Origin: Candidatus Gastranaerophilales bacterium
GTDB lineage: Bacteria; Cyanobacteriota; Vampirovibrionia; Gastranaerophilales; Gastranaerophilaceae
Length of the DNA stretch: 64,000 bases
Assembly: GCA_947588745.1 (NCBI GenBank)
Contig: CANPYW010000003.1
Location: 1 to 64,000 of the forward strand
Reading direction: 5' to 3'
The notes beneath the pieces were generated by a model, which was given only the letters and a program-made list of their open reading frames with translations, was not told the DNA's origin and searched no databases. Positions 47,465-57,277 of this stretch are shown here, in pieces (within the stretch, counting starts at the first letter, position 1; each line of letters starts with the position of its first letter). The translations under genes and the position numbers were made by a program.

Positions 47465-47899
47465 ATGCGTGAGCAATATAATGATAAGCAAAGAAGATGG
47501 TATGATAAAGACCCTATTTTATCACGTTCTATGAAAACTCTTGAAGCATCAGATGATGAAACACAAATAAAAGTAGCACTTAATCTCATAAAAATAATTG
47601 TTGAACATAATCTTGCTTACAGTGAATATACGGATGTTAACGAGATTATAGAAGCTGTTGAAGAAGGAATGGATGAACGTGCAAATTCAAGATGGTACGA
47701 TATAGACAGAACAGTTAGAGCGGCAATAAATATGTTGCAAAATTCTCCTGCCGAAACGCAGCATATCCTAGCTAAAGAAATGGCTAAAATTGTTATAGAC
47801 AAAATAAAAGAAGATAAAGATGTCGAAGAATTAAAACATGAACTCGAAAATGATGATTTTTTCGACGACACAAAAGATGACTTCAATGACAATAATTAA
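47465..47899 (+). CDS. Unknown acidic protein with an internal duplication
   Basis: A 144-residue helical protein. Two copies of one unit are visible: 'RWYDKDPILSRSMKTLEA' with 'DETQIKVALNLIKIIVEHN' (about 11-49), and 'RWYDIDRTVRAAINMLQN' with 'AETQHILAKEMAKIVIDKI' (about 76-114). Both share WYD-x-D. The tail is very acidic. No family recognised. It sits between fixX and recJ with short gaps (14 and 13 bases), so it may be in the same transcript. An AAGGAG site precedes the ATG. Confidence 0.7.
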   Translation: MREQYNDKQRRWYDKDPILSRSMKTLEASDDETQIKVALNLIKIIVEHNLAYSEYTDVNEIIEAVEEGMDERANSRWYDIDRTVRAAINMLQNSPAETQHILAKEMAKIVIDKIKEDKDVEELKHELENDDFFDDTKDDFNDNN

Positions 47900-47912
47900 A
47901 TGAAAGTATAAT

Positions 47913-50315
47913 ATGTCTGTTGATAGAGTTTGGAGAGAAAAAGAAGTAAATGTAACGGATGAAATATTGAACTATTGCAACGGCAGTAGAATATTGGCAA
48001 AATTATTATTAACAAGAGGAATTAACACGCCTGATAAAATTAATAATTTTCTAAATCCGTTAAAATACAAACCGATTTCTCCTGATGTTTTTACTCAAAT
48101 GGAGAAAACCGTTCAAAGAATTCAAAAAGCAATAACAAATAAAGAACATATTACTGTATATGGCGATTTTGATGCTGACGGAATAACTTCAGCATCAATA
48201 ATGTATTTAACATTAAAACATTTAGGTGCAAATGCTGATTATTACTTGCCCAACAGAATGACTGAAAGCCATGGTCTAAATACAAAAGCAATAATAAACC
48301 TAATATCAAAAAAACACACAAAGCTTATAATTACGGTGGATTGCGGAATTTCGAATGTTTCAGAGGTAAATTTTGCAAAAAGTTTCAATACGGATATCAT
48401 CATAACTGACCACCACGAAGCACCCGAAATATTGCCCGATGCATATTCAATAATAAATCCGAAAGTAAAAGAAAATATTAATGAAAATTTAGATATCGAT
48501 AGTATTAACAGTCTTAATTGTCTTGCCGGTGCCGGTGTTGCTTTTAAACTAATTTGCAAGCTTCTTGAAGTTTATTCAAAAGAAGAATTTATTAATGAAA
48601 TATTACCTATTGCAGCAATCGGTACAATAGGCGATGTAGTGGAATTAACAGGAGAAAATCGTTCTATTGCTGCAATGGGAATAGAACTTTTAAAATGCGG
48701 CAGAATTAAAGGTGTACAAAAACTTCTTGATTCGGCAGGTATACAGGATAAAAAATCTATTAATTCAGAAACAATTGCATTTACTATTGTTCCAAGGCTT
48801 AATGCTGCCGGAAGATTGGAAGAAGCAAATACTGCTCTAAAAATTTTTATCAACGATGAAGATGATGAACTTAATCAATCAATAAAAAGATTGAATGATT
48901 TAAACGAATTAAGGCAAAACTTATGTGATGAAACATTTGTACAAGCAAAAAAAATGTATGATCAGGATATATACGGAAACAGAAAAAGTATTGTTCTGTT
49001 GAATGATAACTGGCACATAGGAATTATAGGAATTGTCTGCTCAAAATTAGCAGAAGAATACAATAAACCTGTATTTCTTATGACAAGAGATACAAATAAT
49101 GAAAAATTGATAAGATGCTCATGCCGGAGCATAAACGGAATAAATATACACGAAATTCTTTCTGAACATAAAGATTTATTTGAAGGGTTTGGCGGACATA
49201 AAATGGCTGCAGGATTTTCATTCGACGAAACTAAGATTTCGTTTGAAAATTTCAAATCAAAGCTTAATCAAACAATAGATTATATGACTCAAGATTTTGA
49301 GTTTGATAAACAAATCATTGAAGTTGATATGAAACTTGAACCTGATGATATAACAGAACAAACAGCAGAATTAATCGAGAAAATGCAGCCGTTCGGAACA
49401 GCTAATCCATCACCGCTATTTATTATGAATGATGTAATTTTAAATAGTTTTAAAATGATGGGGCAAAATAATAATCATTTAAAAATGTTTGTATCTAAAA
49501 ATAATTCAAAAAATCTTGAATGTGTAAAATGGAACTATCCAGATTTTAATTTACCGCTGAATTCAAAATTGAACATAATGTTTTCTATAAAGAAAAATGT
49601 TTTTAACGGCAGTATTAATGTTCAATTAATGTTAGATGATATTCATTCTGAACTGCTAAAAAATAAAAAAATTAAAAATGAAATTACAATTTTAGACCAC
49701 AGATTGAAAAAAAATATCTTAATGCAAGTTTTAGATTTTTTAACAGACACAAAAAAGAATACGGCAATATATTTAAAATGTCCTGAAATAAAAAAAGAAA
49801 TTAAGTTACCTGATAATGATAAATATGTGTTTTTTACGGAAGAAAATATTCCCGGACTAACCGAGCAATTAATGTTTTTTGAAGCACCAGTTTCAAAAGA
49901 ATTATTTCATGCAATATTACAAAAAACTAAGCCCAAAATAATTCATTTAATGAATTTCAACAATGAATTAATGAATTCGGATAAATATCTTACAAAATTA
50001 TCTGGGATGTTAAGATATGCACTTTCAAACTTAAAAGGAGAAATAAATATTCAAAGAGCAGCAAAAGCATTAAATTCTTCAAAAGAAACTGTTGAATGTG
50101 CATTGGAACTGTTTGATGCTGCAGATATGATTAACTTAACCAGAATAAATGATGAAGCTATACAAATATCATACATACACCCTCTTGAGCTTTCAAAAAT
50201 CAAACAAAACGAGCTTTTTAACGAATTTGATACACAAATAAACTTAGCAAATAAATTCAAACAATTTTATTCAAATGCGAACATTACAGAAATAAAAAGC
50301 TTTATAGGAAAATAG
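47913..50315 (+). CDS. recJ: Single-stranded-DNA exonuclease RecJ
   Basis: 5'-3' exonuclease of recombination and mismatch repair. The 800-residue protein has the DHH-phosphoesterase motifs DFDADG (85-90), VDCG (about 142-145) and DHH (166-168), then 'PRLNAAGRLEEA' and the DHHA1 'GGHKMAAGFSF'. The C-terminal extension (about 570-800), longer than in E. coli, is typical of Firmicute and cyanobacterial RecJ. It leads two radical SAM genes with a two-base gap. Confidence 0.93.
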   Translation: MSVDRVWREKEVNVTDEILNYCNGSRILAKLLLTRGINTPDKINNFLNPLKYKPISPDVFTQMEKTVQRIQKAITNKEHITVYGDFDADGITSASIMYLTLKHLGANADYYLPNRMTESHGLNTKAIINLISKKHTKLIITVDCGISNVSEVNFAKSFNTDIIITDHHEAPEILPDAYSIINPKVKENINENLDIDSINSLNCLAGAGVAFKLICKLLEVYSKEEFINEILPIAAIGTIGDVVELTGENRSIAAMGIELLKCGRIKGVQKLLDSAGIQDKKSINSETIAFTIVPRLNAAGRLEEANTALKIFINDEDDELNQSIKRLNDLNELRQNLCDETFVQAKKMYDQDIYGNRKSIVLLNDNWHIGIIGIVCSKLAEEYNKPVFLMTRDTNNEKLIRCSCRSINGINIHEILSEHKDLFEGFGGHKMAAGFSFDETKISFENFKSKLNQTIDYMTQDFEFDKQIIEVDMKLEPDDITEQTAELIEKMQPFGTANPSPLFIMNDVILNSFKMMGQNNNHLKMFVSKNNSKNLECVKWNYPDFNLPLNSKLNIMFSIKKNVFNGSINVQLMLDDIHSELLKNKKIKNEITILDHRLKKNILMQVLDFLTDTKKNTAIYLKCPEIKKEIKLPDNDKYVFFTEENIPGLTEQLMFFEAPVSKELFHAILQKTKPKIIHLMNFNNELMNSDKYLTKLSGMLRYALSNLKGEINIQRAAKALNSSKETVECALELFDAADMINLTRINDEAIQISYIHPLELSKIKQNELFNEFDTQINLANKFKQFYSNANITEIKSFIGK

Positions 50316-50317
50316 TA

Positions 50318-51316
50318 ATGGCAAATATTGACGAAACAAACAATAGCGGAATATATAAAAGTTGTTATTGGGTAAATTCAGGCTTGCATTTTACCAGAAA
50401 TAATATCAGGTTTTGCTGTTATGAATATTTACAATTAAAAGATGAAAATATAATAATTTCTGATTACAATGGTAAGAAATTAGACTATGAAACTTATTTC
50501 AATATAAAGGAGAAATATAAAACTCTGGCAAAAAATAATACAATACATCCAAATTGCAATGGCTGTATGTATTTGGTAGAAGAATTATGGAGTGATGAAA
50601 ATTATTTCGACCACTTTATTTTTAATCATTGGTTAAATTGCAATTCAAAATGCATTTATTGCGGTCAATCAACTCTGCCAAGAAACGAAAGAAAACAATA
50701 TTACAATGTATATCCGGTAATAAAAGACATTAAAAATAATAAATTACTAAAAGCAACCAAAGACAATTGCATAGTATTCGGCGGTGGAGAACCAACTATT
50801 TTAAAAGAATTTGATAAATTATTAAATTTATTTTGCGAAGAAAATTTTAATAATATTAGGATTAATTCTTCTGGAATAAAATATTCGCACGCACTTACGA
50901 ATGCATTAAAAAATAGACGTGCTTCACTTGTTATATCCGTAGATTCAGGAACAAAAGACAAATATATTCAAATTAAACAAGTTAATGCTTTTGACAAGGT
51001 TTGGTCAAACATTAGAGAATATATAAAAAAATCAAACGGAAGTAGTGATATTATTATAAAATACATTCTTTTTCCTGATTTTAACACTTCAAAAGAAGAT
51101 ATTGATAATTTTTTCAATCAAGTAGTAAAAAATAATGTAGAAAAAGTATCATTTAGCGTTGAACAAGCATGGTATAATAACCATTATCCTGATTTTCCGG
51201 ATTCAATATATGATACAATAGATTATTTTTTAGAAAAAATAGAAAAAAATAGTTTAGAATATGAAATATATTGTGAAGCACAGAATATAATAAATTGCAG
51301 AAAAGGAGATATATAA
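50318..51316 (+). CDS. Radical SAM protein with N-terminal Cys cluster (paralogue 1)
   Basis: A 332-residue radical SAM protein. The cluster motif is C-x3-C-x2-C at Cys108, Cys112 and Cys115 (CNSKCIYC); 'FGGGEPT' is the SAM-binding motif. Before it, residues 16-83 hold five cysteines: C16, CC at 33-34, and CxxC at 80/83. This layout is shared with the next gene and may hold an auxiliary cluster, unlike common SPASM proteins where it is C-terminal. The substrate is unknown. Its stop shares a base with the start of the second paralogue. Confidence 0.8.
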   Translation: MANIDETNNSGIYKSCYWVNSGLHFTRNNIRFCCYEYLQLKDENIIISDYNGKKLDYETYFNIKEKYKTLAKNNTIHPNCNGCMYLVEELWSDENYFDHFIFNHWLNCNSKCIYCGQSTLPRNERKQYYNVYPVIKDIKNNKLLKATKDNCIVFGGGEPTILKEFDKLLNLFCEENFNNIRINSSGIKYSHALTNALKNRRASLVISVDSGTKDKYIQIKQVNAFDKVWSNIREYIKKSNGSSDIIIKYILFPDFNTSKEDIDNFFNQVVKNNVEKVSFSVEQAWYNNHYPDFPDSIYDTIDYFLEKIEKNSLEYEIYCEAQNIINCRKGDI

Positions 51317-52299
51317 TGTTTTTTTTTCAAAAAAAAAATATATATACGAGTTGTGACTTAATAGAACATGGCATGGATTTTTTTACAAACAGCATAAATT
51401 TTTGCTGTAGAATACCGCCGACAGAAAATGGATATAAAAAATTAATTGATAGTTATTATGGTGAAGTTCTTAATTGGAAAGAATTTTTTAAAATTAAACG
51501 TAAATACAGAGATATGATGAAAAACGGGAATATAGTTCCCGAATGTAAGAACTGCATATATCTGAAAGAAAAAGAATGGGATAATGATGACTATATTTCT
51601 TTTATAAACTTCAATAATTGGACAATATGCAATGAACATTGTGTATATTGTTGGTTAAATGATGAAAATGAACCACACGTAGCACAATATAATGTTTATC
51701 CGGTAATAAAAGATATGGCAGAAAAGGGATATTTAAAAAAAGGCGGTCACATTACAATAGCAGGTGGAGAACCTTGTGTTGCACCAGAATTTAATGATTT
51801 AATCTCACTGTTTCTTAAATATGATCTAAACCCGATAAGAATACTTACAAATGCCACAAAATACAGTGAAATTTTGGAAAAAGGTATTGAAATGGGAAAC
51901 GTAAACATCGTAGTATCTGTTGATTCAGGAACAAAAGATACTTTTATTAAAGTTAAGAGATACGATTTTTACGATAAAGTATGGGAGAATATAACAAAAT
52001 ATGCAGCTGTTCAACCTGCAAGCGACAGAGTAAAAACGAAATTTATACTTATTCCAAACGTAAATGACAATAAAGAAGAAATAACAAGCTGGATAAATAA
52101 ATCTATACAAGCAGGAATAAAACACGTGGCTTTCGATGTTGAAATGATGTGGTATAATCAAAACAAAGATAATATTCCAGAACATATATACGAATTAGTA
52201 AAATATGTTTTAGATATTACTGAAAATAATGGTATACAACTAGAATTAATAGATAGGGGTTATATTCTTGCACAGAAATTGAACAGTCCGAATAAATAA
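51316..52299 (+). CDS. Radical SAM protein with N-terminal Cys cluster (paralogue 2)
   Basis: A 327-residue paralogue of the preceding protein. The motif is Cys105, Cys109 and Cys112 (CNEHCVYC), with 'IAGGEPC' after. The N-terminal cysteines are C13, CC 30-31 and CxxC 77/80, at nearly the same spacing. 'QYNVYPVIKDM' and 'VSVDSGTKD' are shared with paralogue 1. Translation starts from the ATG at 51316 with an AAAAGGAG site, not the upstream in-frame TTG. No precursor peptide gene is seen beside the pair. Confidence 0.8.
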   Translation: MFFFQKKNIYTSCDLIEHGMDFFTNSINFCCRIPPTENGYKKLIDSYYGEVLNWKEFFKIKRKYRDMMKNGNIVPECKNCIYLKEKEWDNDDYISFINFNNWTICNEHCVYCWLNDENEPHVAQYNVYPVIKDMAEKGYLKKGGHITIAGGEPCVAPEFNDLISLFLKYDLNPIRILTNATKYSEILEKGIEMGNVNIVVSVDSGTKDTFIKVKRYDFYDKVWENITKYAAVQPASDRVKTKFILIPNVNDNKEEITSWINKSIQAGIKHVAFDVEMMWYNQNKDNIPEHIYELVKYVLDITENNGIQLELIDRGYILAQKLNSPNK

Positions 52300-52359
52300 T
52301 CCTTAAGCTGTTTTTTAGTCTTAAATAATATGTCATATTAATCTTGAAGGAGATTAAAT

Positions 52360-52710
52360 ATGAATACAATTATAAAATGGATTTTACTGGCGATATTAAT
52401 AATGTTTATTGCGTGGATAATTCCGGGAATAACTGTTTCTGGATTTTGGGGTGCAATGCTTGTTGTAGTAATTATAAGTCTTGTAAACCTTTTAATAAGA
52501 CCTATAATAACTTTTATTTCATTACCGCTAAATATCCTTACATTCGGATTATTCAGCTTGATAATTAATACACTGCTTTTTCTTCTTGTAGCAAAACTTT
52601 CTCCGGGGTTCACTATAGACGGATTTTTAAACGGATTTATAGGTGCATTTATTCTGTCTGTATTTAGCCCGCTTATTGATAAAATAAACATCAAAAAGAA
52701 AACAGTATAA
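52360..52710 (+). CDS. Phage-holin-4-family small membrane protein
   Basis: A 116-residue membrane protein with four hydrophobic segments and the typical 'IIPGITVSGFWGAMLVVVIISLVN', 'RPIITFISLPLNILTFGLFSLIIN' and 'PGFTIDGFLNGFIGAFILSVFS' phrases. This is the PF04020-type family, often called phage holin family IV but widespread in non-phage settings with unknown role. An AAGGAG site precedes the ATG. No phage gene is nearby. Confidence 0.85.
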   Translation: MNTIIKWILLAILIMFIAWIIPGITVSGFWGAMLVVVIISLVNLLIRPIITFISLPLNILTFGLFSLIINTLLFLLVAKLSPGFTIDGFLNGFIGAFILSVFSPLIDKINIKKKTV

Positions 52711-52741
52711 AGTAGAAACAATAAAAACAAATTAAAATCGA

Positions 52742-52779
52742 AATAAACTAATCAAATTTTTATGTTTGATTAGTTTATT
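52742..52779 (+). terminator. Terminator-like hairpin
   Basis: A perfect 15-base stem (AATAAACTAATCAAA / TTTGATTAGTTTATT) with an 8-base loop, 32 bases past the small membrane protein gene. It is AU-rich and the T run after it is poor, so termination is uncertain. Confidence 0.55.
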
Positions 52780-52845
52780 ACATTTTGTAAATAAAACTAA
52801 AGATAAAATTATTTATTACCGATATTTTAATAAAAAAGGACGAAA

Positions 52846-53814
52846 ATGAGCGGTATTGAAAATACAAATAATATTTTAAATACGAAAATCAGTTCATCAC
52901 AAAACTTATCGCACAAACAAAACCAAGAATACGGTGATGTTTCAGTCTTTTATGACGAAAATGAAAATACTGACGGTAATTATGACTCCTATAATATTAC
53001 TGATTTTGAAGTCGAAAATACTAACCCGAATTATTTTTTAGAAACAGTAAAAGAAATCCAATCCGATATTGATACGGGTAAAAAGACAAGAAACGAAGAA
53101 ATAGGAGATTATAAACAAAATTTAATTCAGGACTGCTGGTTTTTATCTGCATTAACAACTTTAAGCAGCAGTGAAAAGGGCAAACAATTAATAAAAAATG
53201 CTATAAATTATACAGATAAGGGTATTGAAATTACATTTAAAGGTTTAAATAAACACTATACAATTTCAAATAAAGAGATTGAGAAAGCAAAAACGGTAAA
53301 AGGCAATTTTACTGATTTAAAATATACTGAAGGTGATGATGATGTTGTGGCATTTGAATTAGCCTTAGAAAAACTTTCGGGTTATATTGCGGATAATGAA
53401 ATTGACATAGAAGGTAATGTAAGTGATTTTGAACAAACAGATATAATAAACGGAAACAGCCCCGAATTCGCCATGGAAATTCTCGGAATTGATACTCAAA
53501 AATGTGAAACTAATATTCAACACCCCGAAGAATTGGATAGATTTTTACAAAACACGACTGACGAAAAATTAAATGAAAATACAGCTTCCATTTTATGTTC
53601 CAATAATGCACAAACTGTTAAAGATATAAACGGTAATGAAAAAGAACTAAAAGAAATGCATACTTACGGAGTAAAAACAATTTCAAAAGAAGATAACACC
53701 GTTACTTTTTCAGACCCTTGGGATACAACAGAAGATATAATACTTTCCATGGATACAATAAGAGAACTGATTAATTATGAAAATATTTCATTACGAACTT
53801 TTAATCTGGAATAA
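52846..53814 (+). CDS. Calpain-like (C2 family) cysteine protease
   Basis: A 322-residue protein. Residues 91-102 (QNLIQDCWFLSA) match the calpain signature around the catalytic Cys97. His272 in 'EMHTYGVKTIS' fits the calpain 'GHAYSV' site. 'FSDPWDT' (about 288-294) sits where calpains have 'NPWG', with Asp290 in place of Asn. The first 60 residues are a low-complexity Asn/Ser/Glu/Asp-rich leader without a signal peptide. It could be a protease acting in the cell or on a host after unusual export. A terminator follows. Confidence 0.7.
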   Translation: MSGIENTNNILNTKISSSQNLSHKQNQEYGDVSVFYDENENTDGNYDSYNITDFEVENTNPNYFLETVKEIQSDIDTGKKTRNEEIGDYKQNLIQDCWFLSALTTLSSSEKGKQLIKNAINYTDKGIEITFKGLNKHYTISNKEIEKAKTVKGNFTDLKYTEGDDDVVAFELALEKLSGYIADNEIDIEGNVSDFEQTDIINGNSPEFAMEILGIDTQKCETNIQHPEELDRFLQNTTDEKLNENTASILCSNNAQTVKDINGNEKELKEMHTYGVKTISKEDNTVTFSDPWDTTEDIILSMDTIRELINYENISLRTFNLE

Positions 53815-53820
53815 TTCATA

Positions 53821-53856
53821 AAAAAGCGGAAATATATAAATAATTCCGCTTTTTTA
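53821..53856. terminator. Bidirectional intrinsic terminator
   Basis: Stem AAAGCGGAA-type / TTCCGCTTT with a loop of about 14 bases, A run and T run. It lies between convergent calpain-like and leuS genes. Confidence 0.8.
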
Positions 53857-53865
53857 AATTCTATG

Positions 53866-56352
53866 TTATTTAACCACAATATTTACCAGCTTGCCTGGAA
53901 CAACGATAACTTTCACAATCTGCCTATCAGCAATAAAGTTTTTAATTTTAGAACTATTGCGTGCAAACTCCTCAAGCTGCTCTTTAGTCGACTCACAGTC
54001 AACCTCAATTTTATCTTTCACTTTACCGTTAACCTGAACTACAAGCGTAATGGTAGCATTCTTTGCAAGATTTTCATCATAATCCGGCCATGAAAGCTTG
54101 TGAATGGAATTCGTTCCACCTAATCCTTCATATATTTCTTCAGTCATGTGAGGTAAAACGGGAGCTAACAACTTTAAGAAAGTAACTACGGCATAACTGA
54201 ATACCATTTCATCCTCCACCGGGAATTCTTTTCTGTTATTTATATAGTCATAAAGAACATTAACAAACTCTCTGTATTTGGATATTACTGTATTAAACTG
54301 AAATTCATGCGAAATATCGTAAGAAATTTTCTTAACGGTCATATTAACTTCACGAACTAAAGTATTATTTTCTTTGGACAAAGAAGAAACATCCGGCAAT
54401 TTAAAATCAAGCTTAATATGCTTTTGATTTTCGGAATAAACCCGCCATAATCTATTTAAGAATTTATAACAGCCCTCAACACCTGCATCAGACCAGTCAA
54501 AATCTCTATTCGGAGGTGAATCCGAAAGAATAAACAATCTTGCAGTATCAGCACCGTAATTTCTAAATATTTCATCGGGGTCAACTGTGTTACCTTTAGA
54601 TTTTGACATTTTAGAACCGTCTTTTAAAACCATACCCTGAGTTAAAAGATTTGTAAAAGGTTCATCAATATTCAAAATGCCTAAATCTCTTAATGCTTTA
54701 GTAAAAAATCTCGAATACAATAAATGTAAAATAGCGTGTTCAATACCGCCAACATACTGGTCTACAGGTGCCCAGTAGTGCAATATATCCTTATCAAACG
54801 GAGCATCCTGATTTCTTGCATCAGTATAACGATAAAAATACCAATTGGAACACATGAACGTATCCATTGTATCCGTTTCTCTTTCGGCTTTTCCTCCGCA
54901 TATCGGACACGTTGTATACTTAAATGTTTCCGATGTTTTAACTGGCGACATTCCTTTTACCGTAAAATCAACATCTTCAGGTAGAAGAACTGGTAAATCT
55001 TTTTCATCAACGGGAACTGTTCCGCATTTTGGACAATATACAATCGGAATAGGAGTTCCCCAATATCTTTGTCTTGAGATTAACCAGTCACGAAGTCTAT
55101 ATTGAACTTTAGCTTCACCGAAGCCGCCTTTTACGGCTTTATCGATTATAACCTGTTTCGCTTTTTCATTTTCAAGACCGTTGCAATCTCCTGAATTTAT
55201 TAAAATTCCCTTATCCGTATATGCTTCTTTTAACTCGGATAACGGATTTTCAGGATTTTGTATTACGATTTTTATCGGAAGATTATATTTTTTTGCAAAA
55301 GCAAAATCTCTTTCATCATGAGCAGGAACTGCCATAACAGCCCCGGTTCCGTATTCTGCCAATGCGTAATCGGCAGTCCAAATAGGGAATTCTTCGCCGT
55401 TTAACGGATTTATTAAATGAGTTCCCAATGGAACACCCGTTTTAATACGTTCAGTCGAAAGCCTTTCTATTTCAGACATTTTTCTTGCATTTTGTCTATA
55501 TGCTTCAACGCTTGCTTTATTTTCAGGCATGGTTAATTTTTCAATATCTTTATATTCTGGAGCAACAACCAAATATGTAATACCGTAAGCCGTATCTGGT
55601 CTTGTCGTATATACAGGAACTTCAAGCCCTTCGATTTCTTTAACTTTAAACTTTAAAATAGCACCTTGAGAGCGGTCTATCCAGTTTCTTTGCATTGTTT
55701 TAACGCTGTCGGGCCAGCCTTTAAGCTTATCAATATCATCTAAAAGCTGTTGAGCATAATCGGTTATCTTTAAAAACCATTGAGATAAATATTTTTTCTC
55801 AACCTGACCGTCACATCTCCAGCATTTCCCGTCAATAACCTGTTCGTTTGCAAGCACTGTAGCACAATTATTACACCAATTAACTGCGGCTTCTTTTTTA
55901 TATGCCAATCCTTTTTTAAACATTTGAATAAAGAAATACTGCGTCCATTTATAATATTCTGGTAAACATGTGGTTACTTCCCTATCCCAATCAATCATCA
56001 AGCCCAATTCTTTTAATTGTTTTTTCATATAGGCTATATTATCCAAAGTCCATTTTTTTGGATTTGCACCATGTTGTATTGCCGCATTTTCTGCAGGAAG
56101 CCCGAAACTATCCCAACCCATCGGGTGTAAAACATTAAATCCGTTCATTCTTTTGTAACGTGCAATTACATCAGAAATAGTATAATTTCTAACATGCCCC
56201 ATGTGCAATTTTCCGGAAGGATATGGGAGCATAGATAAAACGTAATATTTTTCTTTATCTTTATCGTTATATACCTTATTTAATTTAGTTTCATCCCAAT
56301 GTTTCTGCCATTTTTTTTCAATTTGTTGAGGATAGTATTTTTCGTCAATCAC
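53866..56352 (-). CDS. leuS: Leucyl-tRNA synthetase
   Basis: Charges tRNA-Leu. The 828-residue class I synthetase has the HIGH-type HMGH (50-53), zinc-type cysteine pairs ('CNNCATVL', 'CWRCDG' and 'CPKCGTVP', 'CPICGGKAE'), the editing domain with 'TTRPDTAYG', and KMSKS in 'GSKMSKSKGN'. Normal full length. No regulatory leader element was recognised upstream. Confidence 0.97.
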   Translation of the reverse strand: MIDEKYYPQQIEKKWQKHWDETKLNKVYNDKDKEKYYVLSMLPYPSGKLHMGHVRNYTISDVIARYKRMNGFNVLHPMGWDSFGLPAENAAIQHGANPKKWTLDNIAYMKKQLKELGLMIDWDREVTTCLPEYYKWTQYFFIQMFKKGLAYKKEAAVNWCNNCATVLANEQVIDGKCWRCDGQVEKKYLSQWFLKITDYAQQLLDDIDKLKGWPDSVKTMQRNWIDRSQGAILKFKVKEIEGLEVPVYTTRPDTAYGITYLVVAPEYKDIEKLTMPENKASVEAYRQNARKMSEIERLSTERIKTGVPLGTHLINPLNGEEFPIWTADYALAEYGTGAVMAVPAHDERDFAFAKKYNLPIKIVIQNPENPLSELKEAYTDKGILINSGDCNGLENEKAKQVIIDKAVKGGFGEAKVQYRLRDWLISRQRYWGTPIPIVYCPKCGTVPVDEKDLPVLLPEDVDFTVKGMSPVKTSETFKYTTCPICGGKAERETDTMDTFMCSNWYFYRYTDARNQDAPFDKDILHYWAPVDQYVGGIEHAILHLLYSRFFTKALRDLGILNIDEPFTNLLTQGMVLKDGSKMSKSKGNTVDPDEIFRNYGADTARLFILSDSPPNRDFDWSDAGVEGCYKFLNRLWRVYSENQKHIKLDFKLPDVSSLSKENNTLVREVNMTVKKISYDISHEFQFNTVISKYREFVNVLYDYINNRKEFPVEDEMVFSYAVVTFLKLLAPVLPHMTEEIYEGLGGTNSIHKLSWPDYDENLAKNATITLVVQVNGKVKDKIEVDCESTKEQLEEFARNSSKIKNFIADRQIVKVIVVPGKLVNIVVK

Positions 56353-56472
56353 AACTTTGCTCCTGCTTATAATTATCTAAAATTATTATAATCTAAACAT
56401 AAATTTAAAATTAAATAATTTAAAATGCAATTAACAGAGCATAACAATTTTAATTACAAATTTGATACACAG

Positions 56473-57273
56473 TTAAATCCATTCAGAAATATCTCTTTGA
56501 GATATTTCAAAATCCAAATCTATAACCTGATTTTTAATATCACAATATCTGCAAAAAGGAACGGGTTCATTAATAAATTTAATTATTTCATCTCCGTTTT
56601 TTACCTTGTAAATATTAACACAGTCATCTTTCGAAACAATAAGATTTTTACCAAAATATTTATTAAACTTCCAAACATTGCCAGCAATGCTGCAAGGATA
56701 AAAATAACCACCATTAAAATAAGTACAGTGTCCTTTATTTTGCCAGCAGATTTTTGACATTTCCTCGGGATTTTGTTTTCCCTCCAGGTCAAAAATAAAT
56801 TTATGCATTTTTTTGTATAGAGTTTTTCTTTCAAAAACATAAGAAAATAAAATGTTATATTTAAACATTTTTTCTTTTATTAATTTATAATTTAATTGAA
56901 TAGGATACTTTGTTATTTCAATACTTATTTTATATTGTTTGCAAATTTCCCAAAATTTATCGGGCTGATGTTCTAACAAAATTCCGTTAGTCCACAATAT
57001 TATATTAGTATTCGGAAATATATCCTTTGCCATTATCATTATATCTGTAATATTGGGATGCAATAATGGTTCACCACCCATAAGTGAAATCTTATTTACA
57101 TATACCAATTTTGAAATCTGTTTAAAATGTTTTTTTAAATCATTTATATTAACGTATTGTTCATCTGCCAACGGAGAAAAATGGTCGCAATATTTGCAAT
57201 TCAGATTGCAATGAGAAGCTATATCAACAGAAAAATATTCTAAAACCGGCTTCTTATATTTTTTTAAAAACAT
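56473..57273 (-). CDS. Radical SAM protein with SPASM-like C-terminus
   Basis: A 266-residue radical SAM protein. The motif is CNLNCKYCDHFSP (about 18-30) with 'LMGGEPLLHP' after. The C-terminal part has several cysteines (CWQNKGHC, 'YPCSIAG', 'CRYCD') fitting an auxiliary cluster. This type, with 'CDHFSP', is frequent in polysaccharide and LPS gene clusters. The upstream GT9 gene, 4 bases away, supports a role in surface glycan modification. The reaction is unknown. Confidence 0.8.
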   Translation of the reverse strand: MFLKKYKKPVLEYFSVDIASHCNLNCKYCDHFSPLADEQYVNINDLKKHFKQISKLVYVNKISLMGGEPLLHPNITDIMIMAKDIFPNTNIILWTNGILLEHQPDKFWEICKQYKISIEITKYPIQLNYKLIKEKMFKYNILFSYVFERKTLYKKMHKFIFDLEGKQNPEEMSKICWQNKGHCTYFNGGYFYPCSIAGNVWKFNKYFGKNLIVSKDDCVNIYKVKNGDEIIKFINEPVPFCRYCDIKNQVIDLDFEISQRDISEWI

Positions 57274-57277
57274 AATT

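Noticed and set aside
52344-52568. 74-codon frame overlapping the small membrane protein gene
   Set aside because: The other frame matches a known membrane family with a good ribosome site; this one is a shadow.
52360-52710. Phage holin name taken as a sign of a prophage
   Set aside because: No other phage gene is nearby, and this family is widespread in non-phage settings.
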